Assembly (NCBI RefSeq): GCF_000515255.1
Contig: NZ_KI911559.1
Span: 282,149-346,148, forward strand
Reading direction: 5' to 3'
DNA: 64,000 nucleotides
From: Rhodovibrio salinarum DSM 9154
GTDB lineage: Bacteria; Pseudomonadota; Alphaproteobacteria; Kiloniellales; Rhodovibrionaceae
Made by a program: the position numbers and the translations under genes. Numbering within the stretch: the first letter of the stretch is position 1; each line of letters begins with the position of its first letter. This document shows positions 38,644 through 48,189 of this stretch, in pieces. Under the pieces are notes generated by a model that saw only the letters and a list, made by a program, of their open reading frames with translations, did no database searches and was not told the DNA's origin.

Positions 38644-41259
38644 CTAGTCCCCATCCGGCCCGCCGCTGGCCGGGGTGGTGCCCTGTTCGGGGATATCGGT
38701 TTCCGGCCGGTCGATCCGGGCACGGCCGCGGTCCATCGTGCCGGTGCGGATATGCAGGTCGCGCTGCGGGTAGGGAATGACGATATTGCTCTCGCGGAAC
38801 TTCTGGTCGATCGCAAAGCGCAGTTCGCTGGCCAGCGACAGGAAATAGTCGGTGTCCCGCGCGAACACGCGCAACTCGAAGTGCAGCGCGCTTTCGCCGA
38901 AGTCCATGAACAAGACGTGCGCCTCGGGCATGCGCAGCACATGCGGATGCTCGCGCGCCACCTGCAGCAGCAGGTCGTGGACCTCCTGTGTATCGGTGCC
39001 GTGGGCCACGCGCACCGGCACGATCACGCGGCAGACCCGGTTGGTATGGGTCCAGTTGATGATCGACTGGCTGATGAAATCGCTGTTCGGCACGATCACG
39101 GACGACTGGTCGAACGTCTCGATCTCGGTCGAGCGCACGCGAATCCGCTTGATATAGCCCTGGTGCTGGCCGATCACGACCCAGTCGCCCACCTTGATCG
39201 GCCGCTCGAACAGCAGGATCAGACCGGAGACGAAGTTGTTGACGATCGCCTGCAGCCCAAAACCGATACCCACCGACAGCGCACCGGCAACGATCGCCAG
39301 GTTGGAGAGATTGAGCCCCGCGGTCGACAGCGCGATCAGCCCGGCCACGATCAGGCCGAGGTAGCCGGTGAAGGTGCGCAAGCTCTCGCGCACCCCGATG
39401 TCGAGCCGGGTCTGCGGCAGCACACGGGTATCGAGCGTGCGCTGAATCACCCGGGTGATCGACAACACCACCACGAACAGCGCGATCGCAAGCGCCAGGT
39501 CGAACGGCGAAATCGTCACTCCGCCGAGCGTGAAGCCCATCAGCGCGTCCCGCAGCCAGGCCCAGAGGTCGTTCCACTCGACCCCCCAAAGCGGCAAGGC
39601 CAGCAGCACACCCAGGGCCAGCACCAGCACATCGACACCGGCACCGATCCAGAACTGCAGGATCGGCGTGGTGCTGTCCTCCTGCCGTCGACCCGTCGTG
39701 CGCAGCCGGGTCATCTGGAAGATCGTGGTGATGCCCTCGCGCGCGACCGCGTGCAGCAACAGCAGCAGACCGATCAGCACCCCGGTCAGGATGGTGCGCG
39801 TAATGATGTAGCGGGACAGCTCGTAGTAGCCGAACACGATCGAGCCGAGCACACTGAGGGCGAGCGCCAGCACCCCGATTGCCGCCCAGGTGCGGGCTTT
39901 GCGGCGGGCGGCCTTGAGCGCCTCGTCCGTACTCTCGTCCAGTTCCGGGGGCTGCCAGATGTCGCGCCGGGTGAGCGCCAGCAGCAGCGCCGAGACGATC
40001 AGGCCGAACAGCAGATGATGGACGACCGCGATCGCCTCGCCCGCCTGCAATACCCGCCCCATGCGCACGATCAGGATGTCGGCGCCGAACACGATCGCGC
40101 CGACCCGCGCGATCCAGCCCACCCGAACCGCGCAGGGATCGGATACCGGCAGGATGCGCCAGGCGCTTGCCTCCGGCGCGGTGACGGCCCGCGCCAGGCC
40201 ATCGATCAGGAAGGCGAAAGCCACCGCCAGGGCCGCATTCAGCGCTAACTGGTCGAGCAGCCCCTGCATCAGCCCGACTGCCTCAAGATAGGCGTACAGG
40301 GCCGACATCGCGAGCCCGGGGACCAGCAGGTAAAACAGCGTGTGCAGCAACGCGCCGGTGAGGCGTACCAGGGTGGGCGGCGGCTCGGCCTGCGGCGTTC
40401 TGCCGAAGCGCTGCAACAGAATCCGGCGCAGCAGCCACGCGATCACCAGGCTGACCAGGACGATCGCCAGCGCGCCACCAGCGATATTCAGCCAGTCGTC
40501 ATGCGTGCGCTTCAAATGGTCGGCGCTCGCGATCACGGTGACCAGCTGGGACAACGAGCTGGTCAACTGCTCGCCGGCAAACACCCAGGTCTGCGGCGTC
40601 AACGGCGAGGGCCCCCGCACCAGCAGACGGCTGGTGAAGCGCTCCCGGCTGGCGCTCTGCACCTGGCCCAGCAGTTCGTCGGCGCGCGCGATCGCCAGCT
40701 GCGCCTGCTTGAGGCGCGCCCGCTCGTTGTTCAGCTGCTGCTGCAGGCGGTCACGCTCCGTTGCCACCGGGCGCGGTTCGTGCCCGTCCTCCGGCGGCGG
40801 TCCCAGGGCGTCCAGCAAACGCTGGGTCGAATCGACCTGTCCACGGGCCTCGGCCTCGATCGCCGCGGCTCGCTGGCGCAGTTGGGGGAGACGTTGACGC
40901 CAGTAGGTCAGGCGACTGTCGGACAGCAGCAGACCGCTGCCAAGCTCATCCGACGCCTGCTGGGTCTGCTGCAGAACCTCCGACAGCTCAAGCGGCTCGG
41001 ACTGGGCCTGTTCCGTACTCTCGGCCTGCTCGCCACTGCCGCCGCTCTGCGCCACGACCGGGGCCGGTCCCAGAACGAGCAGCGCCAGCAGGCATGCCAA
41101 CACCAGCCCACCCCAGCGGACGCGGGGGAAGCAGAAGGGGAAAACGCGGCGCAAAGGAGTCACGGAAACGCGCACCGTCAATGAAGCTGGACATCTCCGC
41201 CTCGAACGCCTGACCGCGACCGAGACGACAGCCGCCAAGGTAACGGCCAACGCGCCCAT
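38644..41259 (-). CDS. Large MscS-family mechanosensitive channel with DUF3772 domain
   Basis: An 871-residue inner-membrane channel. A signal-like hydrophobic segment (about 48-70) is followed by a periplasmic coiled-coil region (ELSEVLQQTQQASDELG...) of the DUF3772 type, then some ten transmembrane segments. The MscS core spans about 620-760, including NLSNLAIVAGALSVGIGFGLQAIVNNFVSGLILLFERPIKVGDWV, the pore-lining Gly/Ala-rich helix and beta domain. It protects cells from hypo-osmotic shock. The ATG at 41259 is assumed; a GTG at 41163 would place the signal nearer the N-terminus. It is preceded by the channel gene on the same strand only at its 3' side, so probably a separate unit. Confidence 0.9.
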   Translation of the reverse strand: MGALAVTLAAVVSVAVRRSRRRCPASLTVRVSVTPLRRVFPFCFPRVRWGGLVLACLLALLVLGPAPVVAQSGGSGEQAESTEQAQSEPLELSEVLQQTQQASDELGSGLLLSDSRLTYWRQRLPQLRQRAAAIEAEARGQVDSTQRLLDALGPPPEDGHEPRPVATERDRLQQQLNNERARLKQAQLAIARADELLGQVQSASRERFTSRLLVRGPSPLTPQTWVFAGEQLTSSLSQLVTVIASADHLKRTHDDWLNIAGGALAIVLVSLVIAWLLRRILLQRFGRTPQAEPPPTLVRLTGALLHTLFYLLVPGLAMSALYAYLEAVGLMQGLLDQLALNAALAVAFAFLIDGLARAVTAPEASAWRILPVSDPCAVRVGWIARVGAIVFGADILIVRMGRVLQAGEAIAVVHHLLFGLIVSALLLALTRRDIWQPPELDESTDEALKAARRKARTWAAIGVLALALSVLGSIVFGYYELSRYIITRTILTGVLIGLLLLLHAVAREGITTIFQMTRLRTTGRRQEDSTTPILQFWIGAGVDVLVLALGVLLALPLWGVEWNDLWAWLRDALMGFTLGGVTISPFDLALAIALFVVVLSITRVIQRTLDTRVLPQTRLDIGVRESLRTFTGYLGLIVAGLIALSTAGLNLSNLAIVAGALSVGIGFGLQAIVNNFVSGLILLFERPIKVGDWVVIGQHQGYIKRIRVRSTEIETFDQSSVIVPNSDFISQSIINWTHTNRVCRVIVPVRVAHGTDTQEVHDLLLQVAREHPHVLRMPEAHVLFMDFGESALHFELRVFARDTDYFLSLASELRFAIDQKFRESNIVIPYPQRDLHIRTGTMDRGRARIDRPETDIPEQGTTPASGGPDGD

Positions 41260-41396
41260 GTCACGCCCTGGATGGGCATAGGTGCGATGTCAACGCGCGG
41301 ACACGTCTCGAACAGGACTCCAGGCGCCCGGTCGTCACGGGGCCGATCAGGGAGACGATGACCTCAAGTACGCTGTAGAATTGCGGGGAGAACTGA

Positions 41397-42977
41397 TTAT
41401 CGTCTCCCCGGCGCCGCGCGGCGGTAGGAGAGCGCCTCGGCGACGTGGATGCGGCGTACTTGCGCGTGCCCCTCGAGGTCGGCCAGCGTGCGGGCGACGC
41501 GCAGCACGCGGTGGTAGCCCCGCGCGGTCAGGCGGATGCGCTCGACCGCCTGGCCCAGCAGGGTGCGGCCGGCCTCGTCCGGCGCGGCGACCCGTTCCAA
41601 GAGGGTGCCGTCGGCCTCCGCGTTCGAGCGGATCTTCTGAGCGCCTGTTTCACTTGCGTAACGACTGACCTGCACGGCGCGGGCGGCCGCCACGCGGGCG
41701 GCGACCTCCACACTGCCCTCGGCGGGCGGTGGCAGGGTCAGGTCGCCCGCGCTCACCGACGGCACCTCGACGTGCAGGTCGATCCGGTCGAACAGCGGAC
41801 CGGAAATGCGGGCCTGGTAATCGACCGCGCACTTCGGCGCCCGCGCGCAGGCCAAGCCGGCATCGTCCAGGTAGCCGCAGCGGCACGGGTTCATCGCCGC
41901 CACCAGCTGCACGCGGGCCGGGTAGGTAACGTGCGCGTTGGCCCGAGCGATCGACACCCGACCGGTCTCCAGCGGCTGCCGTAGCGCTTCCAGCGTCTGC
42001 CGGCTGAACTCCGGCAGCTCGTCCAGGAACAGCACACCGAGGTGGGCGAGCGACACCTCCCCTGGGCGGGCACGCAGGCCGCCACCGGTCAGCGCGGGCA
42101 GCGAGGCCGAATGGTGCGGGTCGCGGTAGGGCCGCCGGCGCAGCAGCTTGCCCTCGTCGAGCGCGCCCGCGACCGAGTGGATCATCGACACCTCCAGCGC
42201 CTCGGAAGCGTCGAGCGGCGGCAACAGGCCCGGCAGGCGGGCGGCCAGCATCGACTTTCCGGCCCCCGGCGGCCCGACCATCAGCAGATTGTGCCCGCCA
42301 GCCGCCGCGACCTCGAGCGCGCGCTTGGCGCTCTCCTGCCCCTTGATGTCGCGCAGGTCGGGCGCGGCGGCATCCGCCTCCGCGATCCGCGGCACGGGCG
42401 CCGGCAGCAGCTGGCTGCCCTTGAAGTGGTTGATCAGCGCAAGCAGGGAATCCGGCGCCAACACCTCCAGCCCATCCGCCCACGCGGCCTCCCCACCCTG
42501 CGCGGCCGGGCAGATCAGCCCGCGGTCGCGGGCGAGGGCGTGGATCGCCGCCGGCAGCACCCCCGCCACCGGCGCCAGCCGGCCGTCCAGGCTGAGCTCG
42601 CCCAGCGCGGCGTAGCCGGCCAATTCCTCCCCCGGCAGCACGCCGAGCGCGATCAGCAGCGCCAGCGCGATCGGCAGGTCGAAATGGCTGCCTTCCTTCT
42701 GCAGGTCGGCCGGGGCGAGATTGACCGTGATCCGCTTGGGCGGAAGCGCGAGACCGAGTGCGCCGAGCGCCGAACGCACCCGCTCCCGGCTTTCCGCTAC
42801 CGCCTTGTCGGCCAAGCCGACGACCTGGAAGCTGGGCAAGCCGCCGCCGGTGGTCACCTGGACGTCGACGTCGACCACCTCGATGCCCTGGAACGCGACC
42901 GTGCCCACCCGCGCGACCTGCCCGCGCGCGGTGCCGATCCCCGGCCCGCCGGCTGCTTCCTGCCCCGTCTGCGTCAC
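41397..42977 (-). CDS. comM: YifB/ComM family Mg-chelatase-like AAA+ ATPase
   Basis: A 526-residue AAA+ ATPase. ComM is a helicase that promotes branch migration during natural transformation and is widespread even in non-competent species. The N-terminal Lon-protease-like region (FQGIEVVDVDVQVTTGGGLPSFQVVGL) is followed by Walker A GPPGAGKS at about 238, Walker B VLFLDELPEF, and the zinc-like CRCGYLDDAGLACARAPKC segment. The C-terminal domain ends in SYRRAAPG. A GTG at 42977 is used; the family sequence begins about 25 residues later. Confidence 0.95.
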   Translation of the reverse strand: MTQTGQEAAGGPGIGTARGQVARVGTVAFQGIEVVDVDVQVTTGGGLPSFQVVGLADKAVAESRERVRSALGALGLALPPKRITVNLAPADLQKEGSHFDLPIALALLIALGVLPGEELAGYAALGELSLDGRLAPVAGVLPAAIHALARDRGLICPAAQGGEAAWADGLEVLAPDSLLALINHFKGSQLLPAPVPRIAEADAAAPDLRDIKGQESAKRALEVAAAGGHNLLMVGPPGAGKSMLAARLPGLLPPLDASEALEVSMIHSVAGALDEGKLLRRRPYRDPHHSASLPALTGGGLRARPGEVSLAHLGVLFLDELPEFSRQTLEALRQPLETGRVSIARANAHVTYPARVQLVAAMNPCRCGYLDDAGLACARAPKCAVDYQARISGPLFDRIDLHVEVPSVSAGDLTLPPPAEGSVEVAARVAAARAVQVSRYASETGAQKIRSNAEADGTLLERVAAPDEAGRTLLGQAVERIRLTARGYHRVLRVARTLADLEGHAQVRRIHVAEALSYRRAAPGRR

Positions 42978-43202
42978 TGTCGTCTCACCCCCGCGCGACG
43001 ACGATACTATGCGTTCTTACACCGATTACGCGATTCCCCTGATGGGGTCACGCGTTTTCGTGCGCAAAGGATCGCCGCGGTCCGCCGGTGGTCCGCCGGC
43101 TGTCACGCAATGGCCGCACGCCGGCCCTCTTGTCGCCGGGTGCAGGGCATCCCGATATGGGGATGAGCCGAGATGCCGTGCCCTGCCGACGAAAGGTTCG
43201 CC

Positions 43203-43922
43203 ATGCGCCGCAGCCCCACCGCCCTGACCGCCGTCTTCCTGGCCGCCACCCTCGCGACGACCGTGGGCCTGAGCGCGCCCGCCGCGATGGCTAACAACCC
43301 CGACGCCCCGGATAGAACGCAGCAGGCGGCCGCGACCAGCGGACTGCAGGGGGAAGATCAGCAGACGATCGACCGGATCGAGGCCTATCTGACCGGGATC
43401 GAAACGCTGCACGGCCGGTTCGTCCAGGCCGCCTCCAGCGGCGGGCAGGCAACCGGGGAGGTCTGGCTGAAGCGCCCCGGCAAGCTGCGCTTCGAATACG
43501 ACGCGCCGGCCAATATTCTGATCGTGTCCAACGGCAACATGCTGCTCTACTTCGACCGCGAGCTGGAGCAGACCAGCTACGTCCCGCTGTCAGAAACGCC
43601 GCTCGCCTTCCTGGTCAAGGACGAGGTCGACCTGCAGAACAGCGAGGATTACCACGTTGCCGGCCTGGAACGCGGCGAGGACGAGATCGCCGTCTGGGTC
43701 GCGCAGGAAGGCGTCGAGGCCGGCCAGCCGGGCTCCCTGCGCCTGGTGCTGGACGCCGATCCGCTCGCGCTCAAACGCTGGCGGGTGGTGGATCAGCAGG
43801 GCACGGTCACCCGCGTCTCGCTGAACGATGTGCGCACCGACATCGCGCTCGACGACGACCTGTTCGACTTCGGCGAGATCGAGGGCCGGCCGGTCTTTAA
43901 CAACGACCGTCGAGGCCGGTAG
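43203..43922 (+). CDS. lolA: LolA-like outer-membrane lipoprotein carrier protein
   Basis: 239 residues. A signal peptide (RRSPTALTAVFLAATLATTVGLSAPAAMA) is followed by a LolA fold: IDRIEAYLTGIETLHGRFVQ, then TGEVWLKRPGKLRFEYDAP, LIVSNGNMLLYFDRELEQ and the C-terminal DLFDFGEI. LolA ferries lipoproteins across the periplasm from LolCDE to the outer membrane. The ATG at 43203 has AAAGG seven bases upstream; a start at 43173 would add ten residues. It is convergent with the peptide ABC transporter operon. LolA-like proteins of the same fold with other roles exist. Confidence 0.87.
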   Translation: MRRSPTALTAVFLAATLATTVGLSAPAAMANNPDAPDRTQQAAATSGLQGEDQQTIDRIEAYLTGIETLHGRFVQAASSGGQATGEVWLKRPGKLRFEYDAPANILIVSNGNMLLYFDRELEQTSYVPLSETPLAFLVKDEVDLQNSEDYHVAGLERGEDEIAVWVAQEGVEAGQPGSLRLVLDADPLALKRWRVVDQQGTVTRVSLNDVRTDIALDDDLFDFGEIEGRPVFNNDRRGR

Positions 43923-43926
43923 CGAC

Positions 43927-43942
43927 CCGACAGGCCTGTCGG
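43927..43942. repeat. 16-bp perfect palindrome between convergent genes
   Basis: CCGACAGG/CCTGTCGG lies five bases after the lolA stop and about 30 bases before the 3' end of the permease gene. As RNA it forms a six-pair stem with a GGCC loop. No T-run, so it may be a weak two-way terminator or an operator; position is the only guide. Confidence 0.45.
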
Positions 43943-43973
43943 AAGATGTCCCACGGATGTGTGCGCCGCGTCC

Positions 43974-45188
43974 CTACCCGTACGGATCGGCGGCATCGCG
44001 CAGGCCATCGCCCAGGAAATTGAACGCCAGCACCACCACGATCACCGGCACCACCGGCAGCATCAGCCAGGGATAGAGCGCCACCACGTTGATGTTCTGC
44101 GCCTCGCTCAGCAGGACCCCCCAACTGGTGATCGGCGGGCGCAGGCCGAGGCCGAGGAACGACAGCGCCGTTTCGCCCAGGATCATGGTCGGGATCGACA
44201 GGGTGGCGGACGCAATCAGGTGGCTGGCGAAGCTGGGCAGCAGGTGGCGGAAGATGATCCGGGGCGGGCGCGCGCCCATCAGCTGGGCGGCGGTGGCGAA
44301 GTCCTCCTCGCGCAGGCTGAGCAGCTTGGCGCGCACCGCGCGCGCTAGACCGGGCCAGTCCAGCAGGCCCAGAATCACCGTGATCCCGAAGTAAACCCAG
44401 AGCGGACTCCAGGTTACCGGCAGGGCCGCCGAAAGGGCGAGCCACAACGGGATTTCCGGGAACGCGCGGATAATCTCGATCCCACGCTGTGCGCCGACGT
44501 CGACCCAGCCGCCGTAGTAGCCGGCTGCCCCACCGATCCCGATCCCCAGCAGGAAGGAGATCGCGATCCCGACCAGGCCGATCGTGAGCGAGATCCGTGC
44601 GCCATAGATGATGCGCGAGAACATGTCCCGGCCCAGCCGGTCGGTGCCGAGCAGAAACAGCGTCCCGCCCTTGGCCGGACAGACCAGGTGGACGTCGGTC
44701 TCGACCAATCCCCAGAAGCGGTAGGAATCGCCGGAGCAGAAGAAGCGCAGCGGCTGCACGTCGCTGGTGTCGGGCGTGTAGACCCGCTGCAGGTTCTCCA
44801 TGTTCAGCTTGTAGTCGTAGCCGTAGACGAACGGCCCGACGAACGCGCCCTCGTGGAACAGATGGACGCTCTGCGGCGGGGCATAGATGTGGTCGGTAAA
44901 GCGGCTGTGCAGGTCGTAGGGGGCAATGACTTCCGAGATCAGGGTGGAGGCATAGAGCAGCAGCAGCAGGATGCCGGAGGCGACCGCCAGCTTGTGACGC
45001 TTCAGCTTCCACCACATCATCCGCCATTGCGAGGCGCGGTAGAGCCGCTCCTGCGCCGGCGTCATCGGCGTTTCCTCGGCCGGCTGGAAGGGCGCGTCGT
45101 CGACCTGGTGCGGGATCTCTCCACGCGCCGCGCCACCCAGGCGCTGACCCGGCCGGCCGCCGTTACCGTTGCCGGTCGTGCGGCTCAT
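43974..45188 (-). CDS. Peptide-type ABC transporter permease (DppC/YejE-like)
   Basis: A 404-residue inner-membrane permease. A hydrophilic N-terminal extension of about 60 residues precedes the first helix. A roughly 100-residue periplasmic segment lies between helix 1 and the transport core, containing two Cys (FFCSGDSYRFWG and HLVCPAKGG) that might pair. LLGTDRLGRDMFSRIIYGARISL begins the core, and ATAAQLMGARPPRIIFRHLLP is the EAA loop that contacts the ATPase. The long periplasmic segment resembles the YejE/microcin-C type. Its ATG overlaps the stop of the other permease. It is the last gene of the ten-gene minus-strand chain. Confidence 0.92.
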   Translation of the reverse strand: MSRTTGNGNGGRPGQRLGGAARGEIPHQVDDAPFQPAEETPMTPAQERLYRASQWRMMWWKLKRHKLAVASGILLLLLYASTLISEVIAPYDLHSRFTDHIYAPPQSVHLFHEGAFVGPFVYGYDYKLNMENLQRVYTPDTSDVQPLRFFCSGDSYRFWGLVETDVHLVCPAKGGTLFLLGTDRLGRDMFSRIIYGARISLTIGLVGIAISFLLGIGIGGAAGYYGGWVDVGAQRGIEIIRAFPEIPLWLALSAALPVTWSPLWVYFGITVILGLLDWPGLARAVRAKLLSLREEDFATAAQLMGARPPRIIFRHLLPSFASHLIASATLSIPTMILGETALSFLGLGLRPPITSWGVLLSEAQNINVVALYPWLMLPVVPVIVVVLAFNFLGDGLRDAADPYG

Positions 45189-46183
45189 CGCGCGGCCTTC
45201 CCTTCCAGCCGGATCCGCGGGTCGAGCGCGGCCAGCGCCAGATCGCTCAGCAACATCCCGATCACCGTCAGGAACGCCAGGAACATCAGGAACGAGCCGG
45301 CCAGGTACATATCCTGACTCTTCAGGGCGCCGATCAGCATCTGCCCGGTGGTCGGCAGGTCGAGCACGACAGAGACGATCGCCGCGCCCGAGACGACCTG
45401 CGGCAGCAGGTTGCCGATGTCCGCGATGAACGGGTTGATCGCCAGCCGCAGCGGATATTTCAGCAACAGCTTGCCCGGCGACAGGCCCTTGGCCCGGCCG
45501 GTCACGACGTACTGCTTCTGCAACTCATCCAGCAGGTTGGCGCGCAGCCGGCGGATCATCGCGGCAGTGCCGCTGGTGCCGATCACCACCACCGGCACCC
45601 AGAGGTGTGCCAGCACCGAGCCGACCTTGGCCCAGGACCAGGGTTGGCCGATGTATTGCGGGTCCATCAGCCCGCCGATCGAGGTGCCGAACCAGATGTT
45701 GGCGGCGTAGAGCAGCAGCAGTGCCAGCAGGAAGTTCGGTGTCGCCAGGCCCAGGAATCCGATGAAGCTCAGCGTGTAGTCGCCGATCGAGTACTGCCGC
45801 ACGGCGGTGTAGATGCCGATCGGGAAAGCGACCGCGTAGGTGAACAGGATCGTCACCACCGAGATCACGAAAGTCAGCAGCAGCCGGTCGCCAATCAGTT
45901 GCGAGACCGGCAGCTGGTACTCGAAGCTGTAGCCGAGGTCGCCCTGCAGCAGCCCCCCGGCCCACATCAGGTACTGCTGCCACAAGGGCTCGTCCAAACC
46001 GTACTTCTCGCGCAGGAAGGCGATCCGCGCGTCGTTCACGCCCTCGCCTTGGGCAGCCAGCTCGGCGACGTAGGTCGTCAGGTAGTCGCCCGGCGGCAGC
46101 TGGATGATGACGAAGATGATCACGCTGATCGCGATCAGCGTGGGCACCATGGTGATCAGGCGGCGGACGGTATAGGCGAACAT
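45185..46183 (-). CDS. Peptide-type ABC transporter permease (DppB/YejB-like)
   Basis: A 332-residue permease with about six transmembrane helices. RRLITMVPTLIAISVIIFVIIQL starts the protein as in DppB/OppB. IRRLRANLLDELQKQYVVTGRAKGLSPGKLLLKYPLR is the EAA coupling motif. It lies 11 bases downstream of the solute-binding protein gene and overlaps the second permease gene by four bases. With that permease it should form the membrane channel of a family-5 (peptide/nickel/opine) ABC importer. Confidence 0.94.
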   Translation of the reverse strand: MFAYTVRRLITMVPTLIAISVIIFVIIQLPPGDYLTTYVAELAAQGEGVNDARIAFLREKYGLDEPLWQQYLMWAGGLLQGDLGYSFEYQLPVSQLIGDRLLLTFVISVVTILFTYAVAFPIGIYTAVRQYSIGDYTLSFIGFLGLATPNFLLALLLLYAANIWFGTSIGGLMDPQYIGQPWSWAKVGSVLAHLWVPVVVIGTSGTAAMIRRLRANLLDELQKQYVVTGRAKGLSPGKLLLKYPLRLAINPFIADIGNLLPQVVSGAAIVSVVLDLPTTGQMLIGALKSQDMYLAGSFLMFLAFLTVIGMLLSDLALAALDPRIRLEGKAAR

Positions 46184-46194
46184 ACGGCTAAACG

Positions 46195-48189
46195 TTACCC
46201 CGGTTGCGTACGCGTACGGGCGTACGCGTTCTCGTCCCCGGCGTCAGCCGCCGCGTGATCTTCGGCCCACCAAAAGGTGTCCGGGCGATAGATGCCGAAA
46301 AAGGAACCAGGATCCCAGTTGTACAGCCCCTCCTGCGGAACGCCGCGCAAGCGGGTGTGCACCACGACCGGCTGCGGCACGTCGGCAACCAAGCCGAGGG
46401 TGTACTGCTGCTCGGCGTTGATCCGCAGCATCTCGTGCCAGATCGCCCGGCGACGGTCGGACTCGCGGGTGACGTACCACTCTTCGTAAAGCTCCAGCAG
46501 GCGCTTGGGTGCCGCCATGTCGACCGGTTCGCCGGAACGCCCCCCGGTCTGGTAATACTGCCCCCACTTCGACCACTGGTAGCTGTACTGATCGACCGGC
46601 GCGAGTTCGCTCGGGCTCATATCCGCCGTCGGGACGCCGTTCTCTAGCCCCTTCCAAATACCCATCACACTGGAGCCGGCGAAGGTCCGCCGGCGAAAGA
46701 CGGATCGCTGCGTCGCATTGGTGTGCAGGCCGATTCCCACCTTCTTCCAGCTGTCCGTGATCAGCTGCAGCAGGTCGCTTTCTTCGGTGCTGTCGCCGGC
46801 GCTTTCGATCACGATCTCGCAGCGCCGTCCATCGGGCAGCAGCCGATAGCCACGGTCGTCGCGGTCGGTCAGCCCGATCGCGTCCAGCAGCCGGTTGGCG
46901 CGCGCGATCGAAAAATCCGCCCAGACATCCCGGTAGTATGCCTTGTAGAGCGGGCTGCGCGGCAGGATCGTGTTGTTCCCCTCCAGCGCCAGGCCGTAAT
47001 AGATCACCTGGTTCAGTTCATGGCGATGGATCGCCAGCGAGAGCGCCCGACGAAACCGCACGTCGCGAATCAACGCCCGCCAGACGTCGTCGTTCGCGTT
47101 CAGGTTGGGGTAGAGCGCGTGCTTGGAGCCGTAGGCCGGCTTCCACAAGCGTACCTCCAGCGGGAAGCGATCCTCGGCCGCCTGCAGGAAGGTGTAGTTG
47201 TCGAAGCGCAGGTAGCGCGCCTGCAGATCGCTCTCCCCCGCCCCGGTCTTGGCGGGGATGATCCCGGGCGCGGCGATCTTGACCACCAGCCGGTCGATGT
47301 AGGGCAGCTGCCGGCCCTGCGGGTCGACACGGTGGTAGAAGGGATTGCGCGTAAAGATGAAGCGCTGGGACGGCGGCCGGGTGGTGTTCACCCACGGCTG
47401 CAGGGTGGGCAGGTCCGGGTTGTCGTGGTCGTACAGGTTGTCCAGATGGGTGTGCAGATCTCCCCAGTCGCGCTGATTGTACTTGGCGACCCGCGCCTGG
47501 AGCTTGTGCTTGGGCGCGTAGTCGGCGTGGAACTGCTTCATGTAATGGCTGGGACGATACAGATAGAGCGGCAGCGCGCCCGCCAGGTCGTGCAGGAAGG
47601 TCGGGTTCGGCTTCGACCAGGCGTAGACGACCGTGCGGTCGTCAGGAAAACTGACCTGCGGCAGTTCGCCGTCGACCCGCAGCTTCTGCGGCGGCCCGGC
47701 GGGGAACAGTTCCGGGTGGTTGGCCACGTCTTCCCACCAATAGCGGAAATCCTCGCTGGTGAAGGGGTGGCCATCCGACCAGCGATGCCCCCGGCGCAGG
47801 CGGATGGTGAAGATCCGCTCCGCTTCGACCTCGACCGCCTGGGCGATGTCGGGCTGCAGCTCCAGGTCGGGGCTGTAGCCGACCAGCCGGCCATAGCCGT
47901 AAACCGTAATCTGGCTGAGGTCGCCCTGCTTGCCCATCAACAGCCGCAGGTCGCCGCCGTACCGGCCGGGCGATTGCCAGGGCAACGCCAGCGTCTCCAC
48001 CTTGGGCGTTGCGGGCACGCGCGCAGCCATCGCAGGCAGCTCCCCGGCGGCGACGCGCTGGCGCAGGATCGGCGGCTCCTCGCCATTGGCTCCCGCACGC
48101 ACCGGCAGGCCGGGCATCAGCCGCAACGCCGCCAGCGCCGCCGCGCCGCCGAGCAACAACTGCCGTCGGGAGAAGCGCGGCGAGGTCAC
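46195..48189 (-). CDS. ABC transporter solute-binding protein, family 5 (Tat-type signal)
   Basis: A 664-residue periplasmic binding protein. The N-terminus SPRFSRRQLLLGGAAALAAL is a twin-arginine signal (Arg8-Arg9) rather than a plain Sec signal. The body has SBP_bac_5 hallmarks: PDIAQAVEVEAERIFTIRLRRGHRWSDGHPFTSEDFRYWWED early and FRRALSLAIHRHELNQVIYYGLALEGNNTILP in the middle. It is unusually large for a dipeptide binder (about 500-540), as seen in the YejA-like and carbohydrate- or opine-type groups. Ligand unknown; next to glycosyltransferases it might bind a glycopeptide or oligosaccharide (inference). It overlaps the ATPase gene by four bases. Confidence 0.9.
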   Translation of the reverse strand: MTSPRFSRRQLLLGGAAALAALRLMPGLPVRAGANGEEPPILRQRVAAGELPAMAARVPATPKVETLALPWQSPGRYGGDLRLLMGKQGDLSQITVYGYGRLVGYSPDLELQPDIAQAVEVEAERIFTIRLRRGHRWSDGHPFTSEDFRYWWEDVANHPELFPAGPPQKLRVDGELPQVSFPDDRTVVYAWSKPNPTFLHDLAGALPLYLYRPSHYMKQFHADYAPKHKLQARVAKYNQRDWGDLHTHLDNLYDHDNPDLPTLQPWVNTTRPPSQRFIFTRNPFYHRVDPQGRQLPYIDRLVVKIAAPGIIPAKTGAGESDLQARYLRFDNYTFLQAAEDRFPLEVRLWKPAYGSKHALYPNLNANDDVWRALIRDVRFRRALSLAIHRHELNQVIYYGLALEGNNTILPRSPLYKAYYRDVWADFSIARANRLLDAIGLTDRDDRGYRLLPDGRRCEIVIESAGDSTEESDLLQLITDSWKKVGIGLHTNATQRSVFRRRTFAGSSVMGIWKGLENGVPTADMSPSELAPVDQYSYQWSKWGQYYQTGGRSGEPVDMAAPKRLLELYEEWYVTRESDRRRAIWHEMLRINAEQQYTLGLVADVPQPVVVHTRLRGVPQEGLYNWDPGSFFGIYRPDTFWWAEDHAAADAGDENAYARTRTQPG
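46206..46227 (-). repeat. Perfect 8-bp hairpin at the 3' end of the binding-protein gene
   Basis: GCGTACGC (46206-46213), a six-base loop and GCGTACGC (46220-46227). It lies inside the last codons of the solute-binding protein gene and just ahead of the permease gene. Such hairpins often protect the binding-protein message from decay or slow transcription into the permeases. GTACGCGTAC also occurs in the truA/channel hairpin. Confidence 0.4.
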
